Source: Acidobacteriota bacterium (GTDB lineage: Bacteria; Acidobacteriota; Thermoanaerobaculia; Multivoradales; JAHEKO01). Taken from it: 6,003 nucleotides of DNA. Position 1 is the first letter of the stretch; every line of letters begins with the position of its first letter. Shown one piece after another: positions 5,156 to 6,003 of the stretch. The stretch is from the NCBI GenBank assembly GCA_029863825.1, contig JAOTUP010000146.1, positions 1 to 6,003 on the forward strand, written 5' to 3'. The notes beneath the pieces were generated by a model that saw only the letters and a list, made by a program, of their open reading frames with translations, did no database searches and was not told the origin of the DNA. Both the position numbers and the translations under genes were made by a program.

Positions 5156-6003
5156 ATGATGAGCGATGCGCCGCAACTCGGAAGAACTCCTCTGGACGCG
5201 GCTCATCGTGCCGCCGGAGCGCGCATGGTGGAGTTCGCGGGCTGGGAGATGCCGGTCCAGTACGCGGGCGTCATTGAGGAGCATCGTGCTGTGCGCACAG
5301 CCGCCGGCCTTTTCGATGTGTCCCACATGGGAGAGATTCGCGTCGCCGGCCCCGGCGCCGAGTCGTTCGTGCAGTTTGCGACACCAAATGATGTGTCGAA
5401 ACTGATTCCCGGGCGGGCCCACTACAGTGCGCTCCTCACCGGAGAAGGGACCTATATAGACGACGTCTTGGTCTACCGGCTCGACGAGGCCGAGTTTCTA
5501 CTCGTGGTTAATGCCTCGAACAGGCGTGCGGACCTTGCACACCTTGCTTCGCTGCCTCGACGGGACGTGATGATCGAAGATGTGTCGGAGCAGTACGCCC
5601 TGTTGGCACTCCAGGGACCGCTTGCGGTCGAGATTCTCAGCTCGGCGAGCGCGTTTCCTGTTGCCGATATCAAGTACTACCGCTTCGATCACGGCGATGT
5701 GGCCGGTATACCGGCCTTGGTTTCGCGTACCGGCTATACAGGCGAGGACGGCTTCGAGCTCTACGTCGAGCCGGGGGCGGCCGGGACCGTGTGGCAAGCG
5801 CTCCTCGCCGGTGGGGAGAGTGTAGGACTCGTGCCGGCGGGCCTCGGGGCTCGTGACACGCTGCGCCTGGAGGCGGGGATGGCTCTCTACGGGCACGAAA
5901 TTGACGCGACGACGACCCCGTTGGAGGCTGGCCTCGGCTGGACGGTGAAGCTCGACAAGGGACCGTTCCTCGGGCGCGATCGGCTCGTCGCGCAGCAGGC
6001 GTC
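5156..6003 (+). CDS. gcvT: Glycine cleavage system T protein (aminomethyltransferase), 3' end outside window
   Basis: The frame is open from the ATG at 5156 to the window end (282 full codons); E. coli GcvT has 364 residues, so about 80 are missing. An ATG follows immediately at 5159. GAGG (5147-5150) is 5 bases before the first and 8 before the second, so translation may start at either. T-protein motifs appear in order: KTPLxxxH-like RTPLDAAH near the start, FAGWEMPVQY (27-36), LFDVSHMGE (52-60), YIDDVLVY with the catalytic-region Asp102/103, VNASNR (118-123), ALQGP, SRTGYTGEDGFELY (190-203), GLGARDTLRLEAGM (229-242) and TPLEAGLGW. The enzyme transfers the methylene group from the aminomethyl-lipoyl H protein to tetrahydrofolate and releases ammonia, in the cytoplasm. 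gcvH and gcvP genes commonly follow, but they would lie outside the window. Confidence 0.96.
   Translation, partial: MMSDAPQLGRTPLDAAHRAAGARMVEFAGWEMPVQYAGVIEEHRAVRTAAGLFDVSHMGEIRVAGPGAESFVQFATPNDVSKLIPGRAHYSALLTGEGTYIDDVLVYRLDEAEFLLVVNASNRRADLAHLASLPRRDVMIEDVSEQYALLALQGPLAVEILSSASAFPVADIKYYRFDHGDVAGIPALVSRTGYTGEDGFELYVEPGAAGTVWQALLAGGESVGLVPAGLGARDTLRLEAGMALYGHEIDATTTPLEAGLGWTVKLDKGPFLGRDRLVAQQA

Noticed and set aside
4959..5159. Small gene of 66 codons before gcvT
   Set aside because: The product has no recognisable pattern, no clear ribosome binding site precedes it, and it runs through the presumed gcvT promoter.

Overview
This is a GC-rich bacterial window with all genes on the + strand. 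Coding density is high up to about 4670. A non-coding gap of roughly 490 bases follows, then a second transcription unit. GTG and TTG starts, tight overlaps and high GC at third codon positions point to a high-GC bacterium. The gene set (DUF4112, DUF883, two-subunit M16B peptidase, glycine-cleavage T protein) does not fix the phylum. Acidobacteriota, Myxococcota or a similar lineage is plausible, but this is a guess. No transposase, integrase, CRISPR array, rRNA or tRNA was seen.

Left part (1-1162): three small genes for membrane-associated proteins. The first is the 3' part of a DUF4112 protein cut by the window edge. The second is a DUF883 (ElaB/YqjD-like) protein with a long charged helix and a C-terminal membrane anchor. 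The third is an unrecognised 94-residue protein that overlaps it by 8 bases and carries a hydrophobic stretch resembling the DUF883 tail.

Middle part (1213-4667): a calcineurin-like metallophosphoesterase with all its metal motifs, coupled by a 4-base TTGA overlap to a zinc M16 peptidase, then after 3 bases a second M16 protein. The two M16 proteins are complementary. The first keeps HxxEH and the distal Glu but has lost the C-terminal Arg/Tyr pair. The second has lost HxxEH but keeps Arg/Tyr. This is the signature of a heterodimeric M16B peptidase with the active site shared between subunits.

Right part (4668-6003): the long intergenic region is more AT-rich than the rest. It holds two inverted repeats built on TTCCAC/GTGGAA, including two exact matches to the DnaA-box consensus TTWTNCACA, several A-tracts and a repeated 10-mer. 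It may be a replication-origin-like or other protein-binding region, which I consider the least explained part of the window. After it comes a likely extended -10 promoter and the 5' part (282 codons) of gcvT, which runs off the window.
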